64,000 bases of DNA. Source: Pseudevernia furfuracea (taxonomy: Eukaryota; Ascomycota; Lecanoromycetes; Lecanorales; Parmeliaceae). A program made the translations under genes and the position numbers. The stretch is from positions 744,001-808,000 of the forward strand of contig JAIUPT010000033.1 of NCBI GenBank assembly GCA_022315425.1, read 5' to 3'. Below, piece after piece: positions 33,550 to 44,400 of this stretch (position 1 is the first letter of the stretch; each line of letters begins with the position of its first letter). The notes beneath the pieces are model-generated. The model worked only from the letters and a program-made list of their open reading frames with translations. It was not told the origin of the DNA and made no database searches.

Positions 33550-33969
33550 GCTGGCGGTCTGTATGATTACCTTGACGTCGAGGTGTGGGAATTGGGCATA
33601 ACAGTGCGTTTGTAAGAGAATGTTCGGAAGCTATTGATGCTAGCTAGAGCCTGCAAGGGAGATTGAAGATGTAGTCTCGCGGTCGGAAAAGTTATGTGGA
33701 CATGTGATTGTTTCTGGAATGCTTGGATACGAATGTGCAGGCACCATAGAATCGGGCGACAGAGGCACTCCAAAAGCGGAAAATGCAACATGACACTGAA
33801 ATGGACTGGATTAAATCTGGGAGAGAAGGAGCGAACACAAATACAATTCGTCAAAGCAAGTTCAGATCCTCTCCACTATCCATCAACTAAGAATACCCAC
33901 GGAAAGTTAGCCCAAATTGAGTCCTGTACGACTATGGATTGAGACATATCATAACTCTATAGGTTAATT
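33550..33969. promoter_or_regulatory. Kinase promoter / HST2 3' region
   Basis: Both neighbours run leftward, so this holds the HST2 terminator region and the kinase promoter. No gene is seen; the small frames on both strands have no recognisable content. Confidence 0.45.
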
Positions 33970-35271
33970 CTATAGGGAAGGTTTCTCAAGCGCATTGGGA
34001 GTAGTGGTCGACAGAACGTCATCCTTGGCCGAGCCGGAGAATTGTGAACTTTCCTGTGAGGTTGGTCGCCTGCCAGTCGCTTTTGGCGCTTCAGCCTCTG
34101 GGCTGTCTCTCGTGACAGGCTTTTCAAGGGTAGAAGCCCCATTCGACAGCTTGCTTCTTTCTTCATTTAGCGCCAAATGTTGTCGAAGTCGTGCTGTATG
34201 ATCATCAGATATCTTCAAGGATTGGTCAACCTCTCGCGTTAGATTAGTAATTTGATCGTCGAGCAATTCGTCTTTGTCCCTTTGCGCTACTTTGGGATCC
34301 CCATCAGTAGTTGGATTTTCCTGATTCGTGTCCTTCCAGAGCGCCTCGAGATCCTTATTCCATCCTAAGGCTGTTGCAAGCCTCCGCACTCCAGCATCAC
34401 AATCTCCGAGGAGAAGGACATCGTCTGGCCGAGAGCCTAGCCCGCCAACGCACTCAAGATTGATGAGGACTCTTGGTACACCTTCGGAACAAAAGCCTGG
34501 CAAGCTGGCAAAAGGCTGCACTGTCAAGCTAGTTCCAATAACAATGCACAGATCAGCAGAGCTGGGAAGCGACCGGTTCCGATGGAATTCCTCCGGCAAC
34601 TGCTCACCAAAAAAGACGATATCGGGCTTGACCAGACCATTACACTGAGGCGTTAGACAATGAGGAACATTGCGTTTACTCACTGCTTCTCTCATGAGAT
34701 GGTCTGAGAACGACGATTTGCATTCTATGCAGTGGTTATGAGCGAAGCTGCCATGAGCTTCCACAATTTTGTCTTCTGGCACACCTGCTTCCCGGTCAAG
34801 GCAGTCGATATTCTGGGTAAACAATTTCAGCAAGAGACCTTTATCTGAAAGTAACCGAACAAAGGAATGTGAGATGGTTGGCTTGTATTTGCCGGGATAT
34901 AATTCGTGGGCGAGCGTGTAAAAGGGTAGTGGGTTGTTTCTGAAAAATGATATGTCAAAGACAGCCTCAGGATAGGGTAAATCGAGTCGCGCGAGATTGG
35001 CGTAGAGGCCGGTGTCTGGGGATCGAAAATCTGGGATACCCGCAGATGTGCTGATGCCAGCCCCAGCCTGTTAAAACGAGAGTGACATTTTGTTAGACTC
35101 GGATTCGAAAGCTCTACAATTTTTTAACTCTTGTTGATAAAAACTCACCATGACCACTATATGCTTGGCACGTCCTTCCTTGATGTACTTGGCAACAGAG
35201 TCCACCGATCTTTTTTCGAGCGTTTGGGGTGGCGTGCTGTCATCGATGGGTGAAGACTGCTCCTGACCCAT
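33970..35271 (-). CDS. hst2: NAD-dependent protein deacetylase, Hst2/SIRT2 type
   Basis: Class I sirtuin that removes acetyl groups from lysines with NAD. Model: exon 1 35271-35149 (41 codons), intron 35148-35068 starting GTGAGT, exon 2 35067-33970; 406 aa. The join gives IVVM-AGAGISTSAGIPDFRSP, the NAD-binding start of the family. Further motifs are TQNIDCLDREAG, the catalytic histidine in VEAHGSFA, GLVKPDIVFFGE and VIGTSLTVQPFASLP. Zinc ligands are CIEC and a C-x4-C pair (CLTPQC) in place of the commoner C-x2-C. The C-terminal 110 residues are polar and probably disordered. The protein starts MGQEQSS, with Gly2 and Ser6. It shares a divergent promoter with COG4. Confidence 0.95.
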
Positions 35272-35766
35272 CCTGAATCGACGCTGTCGGCCTTGGGCAG
35301 GCTTTGAATGCCTTTCTCTTTTTCGACGACCTATATTTGCGGTGCAATGAAAGGCAGGTCTATCATAAAATTACTCTGACCGCCGATGCTTCTACTGGTG
35401 CACGGCCCTGCTGGTTGGTAATCGTAGAGTGAGCGTTGGAGTTGGTTTAGTAGTTGTAATAGGTTCGATTCCTATTGGCGCTGGTACAATGGTGTTGCGG
35501 TGCTTTCCTTTTTCTGTGAGGGATTCCAATTTACGCTGTATCTTTAGACCGAGACTAAGACCCGGAATAAACGTCCTTCTCCACAAGTATCTAGTATTTT
35601 TGTTAGTCTCAGTATTGGTTTCATTACGTGACTGTAATTTATACTCCATACCGAGAAGCTTTTCTGCTTACGTCGAACAATCATTCGACGAATCATAGTA
35701 TTGCCTTTTAATCACAAGTTTCCCTATTACGAGAAACTGAATTTTGTGCGTCTCGCAGTTGCTAAC
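35272..35766. promoter_or_regulatory. Divergent promoter HST2 / COG4 containing a short transposon relic
   Basis: About 35,400-35,660 holds a relic with GGTTCGATTCC followed by TATTGGCGCTGG and GTTGCGGTGCTTTCC, matching the minus strand of about 25,360-25,425. ATAGG-TTCGATT-CCTAT forms a perfect tRNA-like T-arm, but the rest of a tRNA is missing. The remainder should contain both promoters. Confidence 0.5.
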
Positions 35767-38290
35767 ATGCGGAACACGAATGGACTTTCCAGACGTTATA
35801 TACCAGGTCGATTTGAAAAGGATTATGACAAAGATGGCATAGCATCAAGTGTAGGTGTTTATCAAGCGAAGTCTATCGCTGAGATCAGGGCAAGCCTTGC
35901 TCGTCTGAGCGAGCAGGAGGCTTCAGTGACAGCCCGTCTCAACAAGCTTATAACTTCCCAAAAAGACCTCACACGCGAACTTGGCCGCTTGGACCTTCTG
36001 CGTGCCCAGATTGGATCGCAGGCTGTGGCGACGAGATCAATCAGTAATAGCATTCTGTCCGGTGCTGCCTCTACCGCTACGCGTATTTCTGATGCCGTAA
36101 AACGGCTCGACCTCGAGCAAGCTAGGGTGAAGAGTACTCTGGATGTTGTAGAACAAGTGGCTGAGCTTAAGGCATGCGTCTTGGGGGTGACTGGGTCCAT
36201 GGGAGCTCCTCAAGATTGGGAGACAGCTGCTGGGTATCTCAATCGTGCCTCCAAGATTCCAAAAGAAATTGTGAACGGATCTTTCGCTGGAGAGATCGTG
36301 CCCACTGCCGAAGTCCCAGACCCCCCTAATATGACTCTGGACCATGCTGCAGAATCACTGCGTGGCCTTTTCCTCCGCGAGTTTGAGAAGGCCGCGCAAG
36401 AAGGCAATGGAGGCAAAGTCACTCGCTTCTTTAAACTGTTCCCTCTCATCGGAAAACCCGAGGTTGGCCTCGATGTCTACGGTCGTTATGTCTGTCAAGG
36501 AGTTGCATCTCGTGCACGTACCAATCTGAACGTCGGCACAGGAGGAAATCAGGGACAGGAAGGCTTCTTCTATGCCAATGCCTTGACGAAGTTATTTGAG
36601 CATATTGCACGGATTGTGGAGCATCATGGCGGGCTCGTGGAGCGTCACTACGGTGCCGGACGAATGGTGAAGGTCATCGAACGGTTACAGCTGGAGGCCG
36701 ATGTCCAAGGTGGCATTGTCCTAGACACGTGGAGCGATGAACGTAGTGTGGACCGCAAACTCACCGACATCAGATCCTACGCATTTACGTTTCTAGTGCA
36801 AAGCTTTCTCCCGGCGCAGCCAGCAAGAAGTGGCACTCCTCATGCTGGTTCTCCCAGTAAAAGAGGCTCAGCGGCAGAGTCACAGGCCCGTGAAGATGAA
36901 GGGGTGAATATGAAGGAGATTGATGGCATCCTAAGCGAGATCGCCATAATGCTAGGGCGATGGTCACTTTACTCAAGTTTTATAGCCGCTAAGTGCAAGG
37001 TAGAGAGACGATGACCTACAGAGTTGAAGGTAGAGACGCTGACGTGAACAGGAGCCTTCATCAGAACCCGAGGACGGTAATCAGGATTTCATGGTGCCAC
37101 CATTACTAGCCAATTCAAGCTTGAACAGAAAGGTTACTGATAGACTAACTACGCCTTTCAACGTCATGACAACGTTCTTCTTCCGGAGATCAGTTGAGAA
37201 AGCATTTCAATTAGATGAGCAGCCTTCAGATCTCTCTCTTAATTTCAAGCAGGCTCTATCTTCAAATCCACCTTACATCACTTCCGCTGTCGATGACGTG
37301 ATGTACATTGTCAACCAAGTCGTTGAAAGGTCTCTTGCAACATCCCAAAAGGACGTAATCTTGAGCGTCATCCCTACCCTAGCGAGAGTGCTTGGCTCCG
37401 ACTTCATTGGTATGATTCAAAGAAAGATGCGAGACGAGAGTTACCCAAAGGCCACAGCCCAAGGTGCTCCGCCTGTGGAGCAAACAATTATATCGTTCTT
37501 AGTCCTCATTAACAACCTGGATGTTGCTACAGACTATGTGAAGCGAATTGCCCAATCTCGCGTTGAGTCAGAACCCGCTACAGTCTCGGCAGAAGGTGGC
37601 GGGAGTGTCTCATCCAGATCATTGACAGCTCTGTTTCCTCTGAATCACGATGCTATAATAGTAGGCAATGCGCTGAAGTCCTTGCAGAATAGCTTTGAAG
37701 GCAAGACGTCAGAGCTGATTAGCGACGGAATCTTTGTGGTATTCAAAAATGTTATGAAGCCTCGTCTTCGCCTGATTCTTGCTGATGCATTTCGCGATGC
37801 TGACTACCAAATGACCCAGGAAGAGCTTGAAGAAATGCGTCGAGATGCAGAGATCGATGAAGGAAATGGAAGTCCGCCGGACAACGCAGTACAATACCAC
37901 TTTCAGAGGGGTTGGGAGATCTTGACAAAGCCTGTGATGACATTGCTCACAGAACGAAACTTCGAAAGACTTCTTGGGACCATAATTTCATACCTTGGTG
38001 AAGTGCTGGAGAAGCGAATCTGGAGCTATTATGGACGTCTCGATGATTTAGGAGCTGTACGATTAGAGCGAGATATTGCAAGTATCGTCAGTATAGTTGT
38101 CAGTGGCGGTCGATATGGATTACGGGACGCTTTTGCAAGGAGTACGCAGATCTGCCTTGTTATGAACATGGAAAACGATGAGTGGGAGGAGCTCCAAGCT
38201 GCGTCCACGGCAGGCGCAGAAGAGGAAGGGGTCGAATGGAAGATCGACGGCGAAGAGCGTACACGTGCTCGTACAATGGTGAGGAGATGA
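35767..38290 (+). CDS. cog4: Conserved oligomeric Golgi complex subunit 4 (COG4)
   Basis: Lobe A subunit of the COG tether, needed for retrograde vesicle traffic within the Golgi. Exons 35767-36999 and 37052-38290 with a 52-bp intron give 823 aa, normal for fungal COG4. The N-terminal coiled-coil part (AEIRASLARLSEQEASVTAR, DLTRELGRLDLLRAQIGSQ) is followed by AELKACVLGVTGSMGAPQDW. The core RFFKLFPLIGK...GLDVYGRYVCQGVA comes next. Exon 2 continues with TTPFNVMTTFFFRRSVEKAF and TSAVDDVMYIVNQVVERSL. The start chosen is the first in-frame ATG; the frame is open for 66 more bases upstream without an ATG. The first 30 residues are atypical for the family, so a further upstream exon or a later start cannot be excluded. 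Confidence 0.92.
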
Positions 38291-38587
38291 ACGGAGTTAG
38301 CAGACTGAAATTCTTACCGCCCCCATGATCACGCCTAAATACTGGCGCCCAGTACCTACTTTAGTTACCCATCTACCTTAGCCATTGAATCTCTGTATCT
38401 TGAAATCATGCTCCAAGTGACTTTCTGTATTTGATGAAACAATACAACATGACCGAACAAGCTGCCTTGTGAATTGCATCGGCGTCCGTCTTCTGAGGCC
38501 ATGGATCCCTCTCCATGGTGCTGGCGTGCCGAATCTCGTTGATCGCTGTTACGGCCGTACCCTGCATCTCCTTGACACACCTACCTT

Positions 38588-38731
38588 TGACACTCCCCTT
38601 TAGGCTTAGCGTGTCTTGGCAGGTTCACTCCGCCATACATATATGGCCGTCCCTCCCAGTACATAGTTGTCCTGTATCTAGTTGTCTTATTCAATACACC
38701 TACATGACTTGACTCTGTACTGGTCCTGACA
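38588..38731 (+). repeat. LTR-like repeat, unmutated copy
   Basis: 144 bp starting TGACACTCCCC and ending GGTCCTGACA. It pairs with the RIP-mutated copy at 24296-24442. It contains the palindromic CCATACATATATGG and an AATACACCTACATGAC stretch. No target duplication is evident (ACCTT versus ATATC). It lies just downstream of COG4. Confidence 0.7.
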
Positions 38732-38879
38732 ATATCTTATATTAGTAACAAAGTCATCATCTTCTATATCGACAATAATATTATTCTTCTGTGTCTCTCT
38801 TCTTATTTCACTCATATTCTTTAGTTATTAGATGTTAACTTTTTTTAGCTCTTAACAACAGCGTATCGTAAGCCTCTAG

Positions 38880-39760
38880 AGAAGCATATTAATCTTGTCA
38901 GCGAAAAGAGTTACTCAATAAACAAATTAGACTTTATTGTCTTGATTCAAATGACGAAAAAGAATACTGTAACGAAAAAGAACATTAAGTATTCTTGAGA
39001 AAAGAGTGACTTATTCTCAATTAAGTCACAAATTGTGCTTAATAGAGTGAGACTGAAGATATTAGAATCTTCGAAATCGTCATCCTCAGATATGACAGTC
39101 ACAGCTTTTAATAACGATTCGATTTCTATGATCTTTACATCAAGAAATGTGAAGCAAGTGAATCAGCTAGTTTAATAAATCAAGACTGAAGATCAGAATT
39201 TCGAATTCTCAGAAAAACTTGATAAGGTATGCAGCTCTGCTCTAATCTTCAGCATCTTACTTTAAAAAACAAATAATTAGTTTCTTAAGGCGGAGCAAAG
39301 AAAAGAAGACAAGGTTAAGCGTGAATAATAACATTATAAGAAAGCAATGATTATGAATCTCGACGTTATATAACAACGAAAGAATAATCTGACTGTAAAG
39401 CAACAGATGAAAGAAGATAAGCAATTCGAGTAGCAATTCAGAATTATGTGTCGTCTAGAGTCTGAGATTTTTGAAAAAAGAAGAGTTAGAAGTTCAGTCA
39501 AAAAGAAGGCCACTGTATCACGCTCTGTCTCGGGCCCATTAACATCTCTGGTGCTTGATCCCCCGGGACCCTCGACGCTCTCAAGACAGCAACAATCACA
39601 GCGAGGGGGGAGGGGTGAAAGGGCTGGAAGGGCTGAAAGGGCTGAAAGGGCTGGGAGGGGTGGTAGAAGGGGTGATAGAGTTGTTATAGTGATAGAAGAA
39701 GTAGAAGAAGAGACTCGGGTATCAACTCGTGGAAGACTCATAATAGCCAAAAAACGATGA
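38880..39760 (+). pseudogene. Pogo/Fot1-like transposase C-terminal remnant
   Basis: Translation across several stops gives AYRKPLEKHINLVSEKSYS followed by INKLDFIVLIQMTKKNTVTKKNI. Then come SRNVKQVNQLV and LDKVCSSALIFSILL, resembling the C-terminal third of fungal pogo-family DDE transposases (LKRAYG..IE.L..GI.HIDK.DFL..Y..AR..AFT..NI, then TP.N...L..Q). The last 105 codons from 39446 are open and GC-rich, ending with Arg/Gly/Glu-rich repeats encoded by an AGGGCTGAA-type tandem repeat (39620-39662). The catalytic DDE domain is absent, so this is a broken, immobile relic. Identification rests on pattern resemblance. Confidence 0.5.
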
Positions 39761-40019
39761 AGTAGCTGTTGGAGATATTTATTTAATCTATTCGTAAAAT
39801 CTAGTCTCTTTCAACATGACTGTGCTGAGTTGCCATACAATTTTGGTAGAATGTTGGTATTTTGATGTTCCTCGGATTTATCGGATTTTAAAGTGGTGCA
39901 CTTCCCGGAATGGTGCACTTCCTGGTGAAACCGAGTACCACCAAAGGCGACCATTCTAACACGTCTGCGGGCATTCAAAGCAATTATAAGCAATCAACGA
40001 CTTTCAATTTTACTGAACC

Positions 40020-41420
40020 ATGGCGTCAGCCAATGGTGCCGCTGTACAGGCGAAGCGGCGTAACACTCGAGTTCTCAAGGTAGATGCATCCAAGATTGGC
40101 CACTTTGTCTTTGATGATCCTCAACAGTTGTTTCTTGGAAACTGGAAAATTCAATTGTCTGAAGATAGTCCCGATGCCGCCAACATGTTGGAAGCTGCCT
40201 CACAGCTTCGAGACAGTGACCTACCCGTGGCTTTCCCTACGGAGACTGTCTACGGTCTAGGAGCAGATGCAACTCGTAGCTCCGCTGTTCGTGGAATATA
40301 CAACGCGAAGCAGAGACCCTCTGACAATCCTCTCATCATCCATATCAGCTCACTCTTCCAGCTTCGCCATCTTCTCACGCCCAGCAAACCTAGTGCTTCT
40401 TCTCCCGACTCTCCACAAGATCCGGTCCCACAGATCTATCATACTCTAATTGCTCGCTTTTGGCCCGGACCACTCACCATACTTCTGCCTTTACCTACAC
40501 CGTCGCCGTTGTCATCAGAAGTCACCACGTCGCTCCCCACAGTCGCGGTACGCATGCCATCATCACCACTTGCCCTTGCTCTCATTCAACTCGCTGGTGT
40601 TCCTCTTGCAGCACCATCTGCAAACGCTTCTTCGAAACCCTCTCCTACCACCGCTGCCCACGTTCTGCACGACCTCTCCGGACGCATCGACTTGATACTC
40701 GATGGAGGCCCCTGTACTGTTGGTGTGGAAAGCACAGTTGTGGATGGCTTAACGATTCCACCGGTGATCTTAAGGCCTGGAGGGGTGTCAATAGATATGT
40801 TGAGAGACTGTCCTGGTTGGGAAGATGTGAGGGCCGCATATAAAGACGGAGCAGAGACTGGTGTGCCAAGAGCGCCCGGAATGAAATACAAACATTATTC
40901 GCCAAACGCAAAGGTACTTCTGTTTCACGGCCAATTGGACGTCGTGCTCGCGAAGGAATACCTAAATGGAGGAAGCATTGGCGTTGTGAGGACAAAGACG
41001 TCGAAGGCAGGGCTTTTGCGGACGAACGTGCAGTCTCCCGAAGACACTGGAATTACAGAAATAAACGGTCATCCACATCTTCGTAACGAAGCCAGTAATC
41101 AAACCAGGGAAAACTTCTACGCCAGAAAGGAAGACGAAGCTATCAGGCAGCAGAGTACGCTTTTATCCGTCCCTTCCGCGCAGCATAGTCAAGTGCACCT
41201 GGGTGATGAGCCCGAGCAAATCCTGACCGATATCTGGACTGTTGGCCTGGGTCCTGATACGGCAGACATAGCTCGAGGCTTATTCTCTTCCCTACGAGAA
41301 CTCGATCAAAAAGGCGTCGACATCATTTTTGTGGAAGGCATAAATGATAATGAGGGTGACGTAGCGGCAGCGGTGATGAATAGACTTCGGAAAGCCGCAG
41401 AAGCAGAAATCATTCTTTAA
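40020..41420 (+). CDS. sua5: Threonylcarbamoyl-AMP synthase Sua5
   Basis: Makes threonylcarbamoyl-AMP from threonine, bicarbonate and ATP, the first step of t6A37 modification on ANN-decoding tRNAs. Single exon, 466 aa. The YrdC domain (about residues 60-275) shows VAFPTETVYGLGADA, KQRPSDNPLIIHI (the K-R...N nucleotide-binding motif), SANASSKPSPT and GVESTVVDG. RAPGMKYKHYSPNAKV links to the C-terminal Sua5 domain, which ends with DIIFVEGINDNEGDVAAAVM. The ATG at 40020 is preceded by ACC, a good fungal start context. The gene ends 34 bp before the RQC2 stop codon on the other strand. Confidence 0.96.
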   Translation: MASANGAAVQAKRRNTRVLKVDASKIGHFVFDDPQQLFLGNWKIQLSEDSPDAANMLEAASQLRDSDLPVAFPTETVYGLGADATRSSAVRGIYNAKQRPSDNPLIIHISSLFQLRHLLTPSKPSASSPDSPQDPVPQIYHTLIARFWPGPLTILLPLPTPSPLSSEVTTSLPTVAVRMPSSPLALALIQLAGVPLAAPSANASSKPSPTTAAHVLHDLSGRIDLILDGGPCTVGVESTVVDGLTIPPVILRPGGVSIDMLRDCPGWEDVRAAYKDGAETGVPRAPGMKYKHYSPNAKVLLFHGQLDVVLAKEYLNGGSIGVVRTKTSKAGLLRTNVQSPEDTGITEINGHPHLRNEASNQTRENFYARKEDEAIRQQSTLLSVPSAQHSQVHLGDEPEQILTDIWTVGLGPDTADIARGLFSSLRELDQKGVDIIFVEGINDNEGDVAAAVMNRLRKAAEAEIIL

Positions 41421-41454
41421 AAAAAGAGCCGAAGTGCCCTGGATCTGATCTATG

Positions 41455-44400
41455 CTACCTCTGCTTCTTACTGCCTTTTCCCCCTCTCTTGCCTTTCCCT
41501 GCTCCCCCTCCACCTTTTCCTTTACCACCTGCATCTCCTGGTCCCATGACAACCCTTACTTTGCCCACAGGGACGACACCAATAACCTCAGGCTCACGGA
41601 TAGCCTTGATCAACTCTCCCTCCCGCATCCTTGCCTTCTCTTCCTCTAACATATCTTCATTTCCCTCGCCACTACCAGCTCTTTTCTTCTTCTCTCTGCC
41701 TGTCACCATGCCTGAATGAATTCCGAGTCAAAATTTCTCCATAAAGATGGTTCCAGAGTTAGAAGACATGTCTAAGGAGGCGGAAAAGATCTCCGGCCCC
41801 CAAAACATGACGAAAAGGGGAATATTCAGTCCGAAGAGATGACTTACCATTCCACTTTCCTAAGATCTCTCGTACGGCTTTGCCCTTTTTCGTACTCCCT
41901 GGCTGCAATTTCGCTCTCCACTTGTATCTCCCCCCAATCGCGTCCCAAGGACCACAAACGACCAGCGCATCAAGAATTTCATCACCTGGAAGCGGAGCCC
42001 CAACAAACGCGTCCAGGTCGCCTAATCCATCAAGTTCATCGTCATCAAACGTCTCGATGCCCTCTTCAAAATTCAGTTTGCGTAACTCCTCAGCCTCTTT
42101 GCCCTTTTCAGCAGCCAGCGCATGTTGTTTTCGTCGTCGCTCTTTCTGTGCCACAAGCTCCTTCTCCTTGTCAGCCTTGGCAACTGCGTCTTCTGTGGCC
42201 TTTTCTTGAGCGACAGCTGATCCAAGAAGACGCATGGCGAGGGCACGGTCCTCTTCGTCTTGATTGGCGTACTTCGTCTTGAGCTTTTGGTGTTTGCCAT
42301 GCTTTCCACGGACTCGAGGCGGCAGAGAATTTGCGTCGTGCTGAATAGATGAATTTGAGATTTGCGCTGGGTTTGTATTGCCTTCCGAGTCCGTGCTTGT
42401 AGGTGCTGCTTCTGCGGTATCCATTGTAGAAGGTAGAGGACCCTTGCGTAATAGCCGTCGTTTCTTAGCAGAAATGTGACGCTTTCGATCTGTATCTGCA
42501 AACGAGTTCTCAGAATTGGGGGTCTGCTCCCGCTGCTCACTGTCGTCCTCATCACTGCTCTCGCTAGACGTTGCCTCGTTGGGTCCAGTGCCTAGGTCTC
42601 CGGCTGAGACATCACTGGCCTGATTTTGCGGATGTAATGCGCTTTGCTGGCCACCGGTAGGCTGTAAGGGATTGTCATGCATGGGGCCTGAGTCGTCATC
42701 CTTCTGGTTGTCATCTCCGCTGTTGCTTTCGGCTCCATCTGCGTCTTGGATATGTCCAGGTTCCTGATCTTCATGGTTATCGCCCTCAATAAATTGGTCT
42801 TCGGCTTGACTTTCGACTCTATCCGCATCGTCTTGGTCATCCTCTTTATTTTCAACATCTTTCGCAAATCCTGACGGTGTAATATCTACGGGATCTTGAA
42901 TCCTATGCCTAAGATGACGTACTTTGCTCTCTTCGCTGATTTTGAACATGATCCCAAAACCAAGGAGCAGTTGAGCTGGAGGGAGAAAATTCTTGTGGCC
43001 TTGGATCACGAAGCTACCAATTGGTAAAATCTCCCCCGTGGGAGCAGTCTTCGATACTTGAACTGCATCCACCCACCAAGCAGACATGACCGCCTTCGAA
43101 TCCCAGGCGGTCGAAGTGGCTACAGCTAGGGTACCTGCCTGTGAGAGCGTTGATGGCGGTATAAGGTGTCCTGAAATTCCGGGCTTGTTCTTGACTATAA
43201 CAGACGCAGCCCCATGCAAATCAGCATGAATGTATATATCTCCTTTTTTGAGATACCTCTTGTACAGTATTTCATTTTGCTGGGCGTCCTTCCCACCCAA
43301 TACCAGATAGCCCTCGGAGGAAATGAAATATAAGAATTTCTCAAACCAGATAGCCTTCCTCTGGGGACGCATGAACCCCTTCTCCTGCTTCAAGCCCTTC
43401 TTAAGGTCAGCACTGATCTTCTTCTCTGTACTTTTAAGAGCTTTCTCGGACGATTGGAGAGTCTTCTGCTCCTTCACGGCTGCAGACCTCTTCTGTTCAT
43501 AATATTGTCGGGCATTTGACCAGGGTGACAGCGCCAGGTCGATGTCTACAGCAAGACGCTTGTCAGCAGGCTTTGGAGCCTTGGGCGCTTTCGAGCTCGT
43601 TTTGAGATCTTCCTCGCTTTCTGAGACATCGCTTCCGGTTTCATCCCCATCATAGTCATCTTCGTCTTCGTAGGTTGCCTCTGAAAGAAGCAATGTTGTA
43701 GTGTTTTCGTAAAGTTTCAGTGGTAATTTGATCATTCCTGCAACGACATTGTGTCGTTCCTGTTCCATTTCAATCAAACGTGCGATTTCTTGCCAATCCA
43801 TGCCCTGACTTATTAGAGCATTCATCGCTGCCGTGGCCTCTTGTACTTTCTGCAAGTTGGCTTCAATAGCTTGCGCTTTCCGAATATTGAGCTCTTGGAC
43901 CTGCTGCAGTCCTCCAAGGCGTTTCTGATGGTCCAGCCTTGCTGTCTCAAGCTTCCTCTTCGCATTCTCTTCCCGCTCTGTGAGACGAGACTCGAGCTTT
44001 TGTGACTCGAGTGAGGAAAAGAACTCGTCGACAGTCTTGTTAAAGCCATCGAATTCGAGCATCGTGATCTCGGGATTGTCCTCGAACTGTTGAGGGCGGA
44101 AGGGATGAAAGTCCTCATACATTATATTGTTTCCCGTAGCTGTTCGATCTTTTGGGACTGGGTCTTCGATCGGGGCAGATACTGTCTTTGCAGGTTTTGC
44201 AATGATGTAGCCTCTGCACGTTACGGAGCTCGCTAGACTGTCCACAATTTTCTGTGCTTCCCCCAATGCTACAACAAGCTTTTCTCTTAAAGAAGTATCT
44301 TTTAGCACGTCCTCAACACGAGTATTTGAGTCAAACATAGCCACTCGCAGCGCGTCTGGATTAAAAGTCGAAGTCAGTAATGCCAAATAGATGGGTAGTA

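Noticed and set aside
35430..35480. tRNA gene at the GGTTCGATTCC word
   Set aside because: Only the T-arm is present; no anticodon or D-arm at the proper distance.
40460..40995. Alternative frames of 116-127 codons within SUA5
   Set aside because: SUA5 motifs run continuously in one frame from 40020 to 41420; the others lack any family resemblance.
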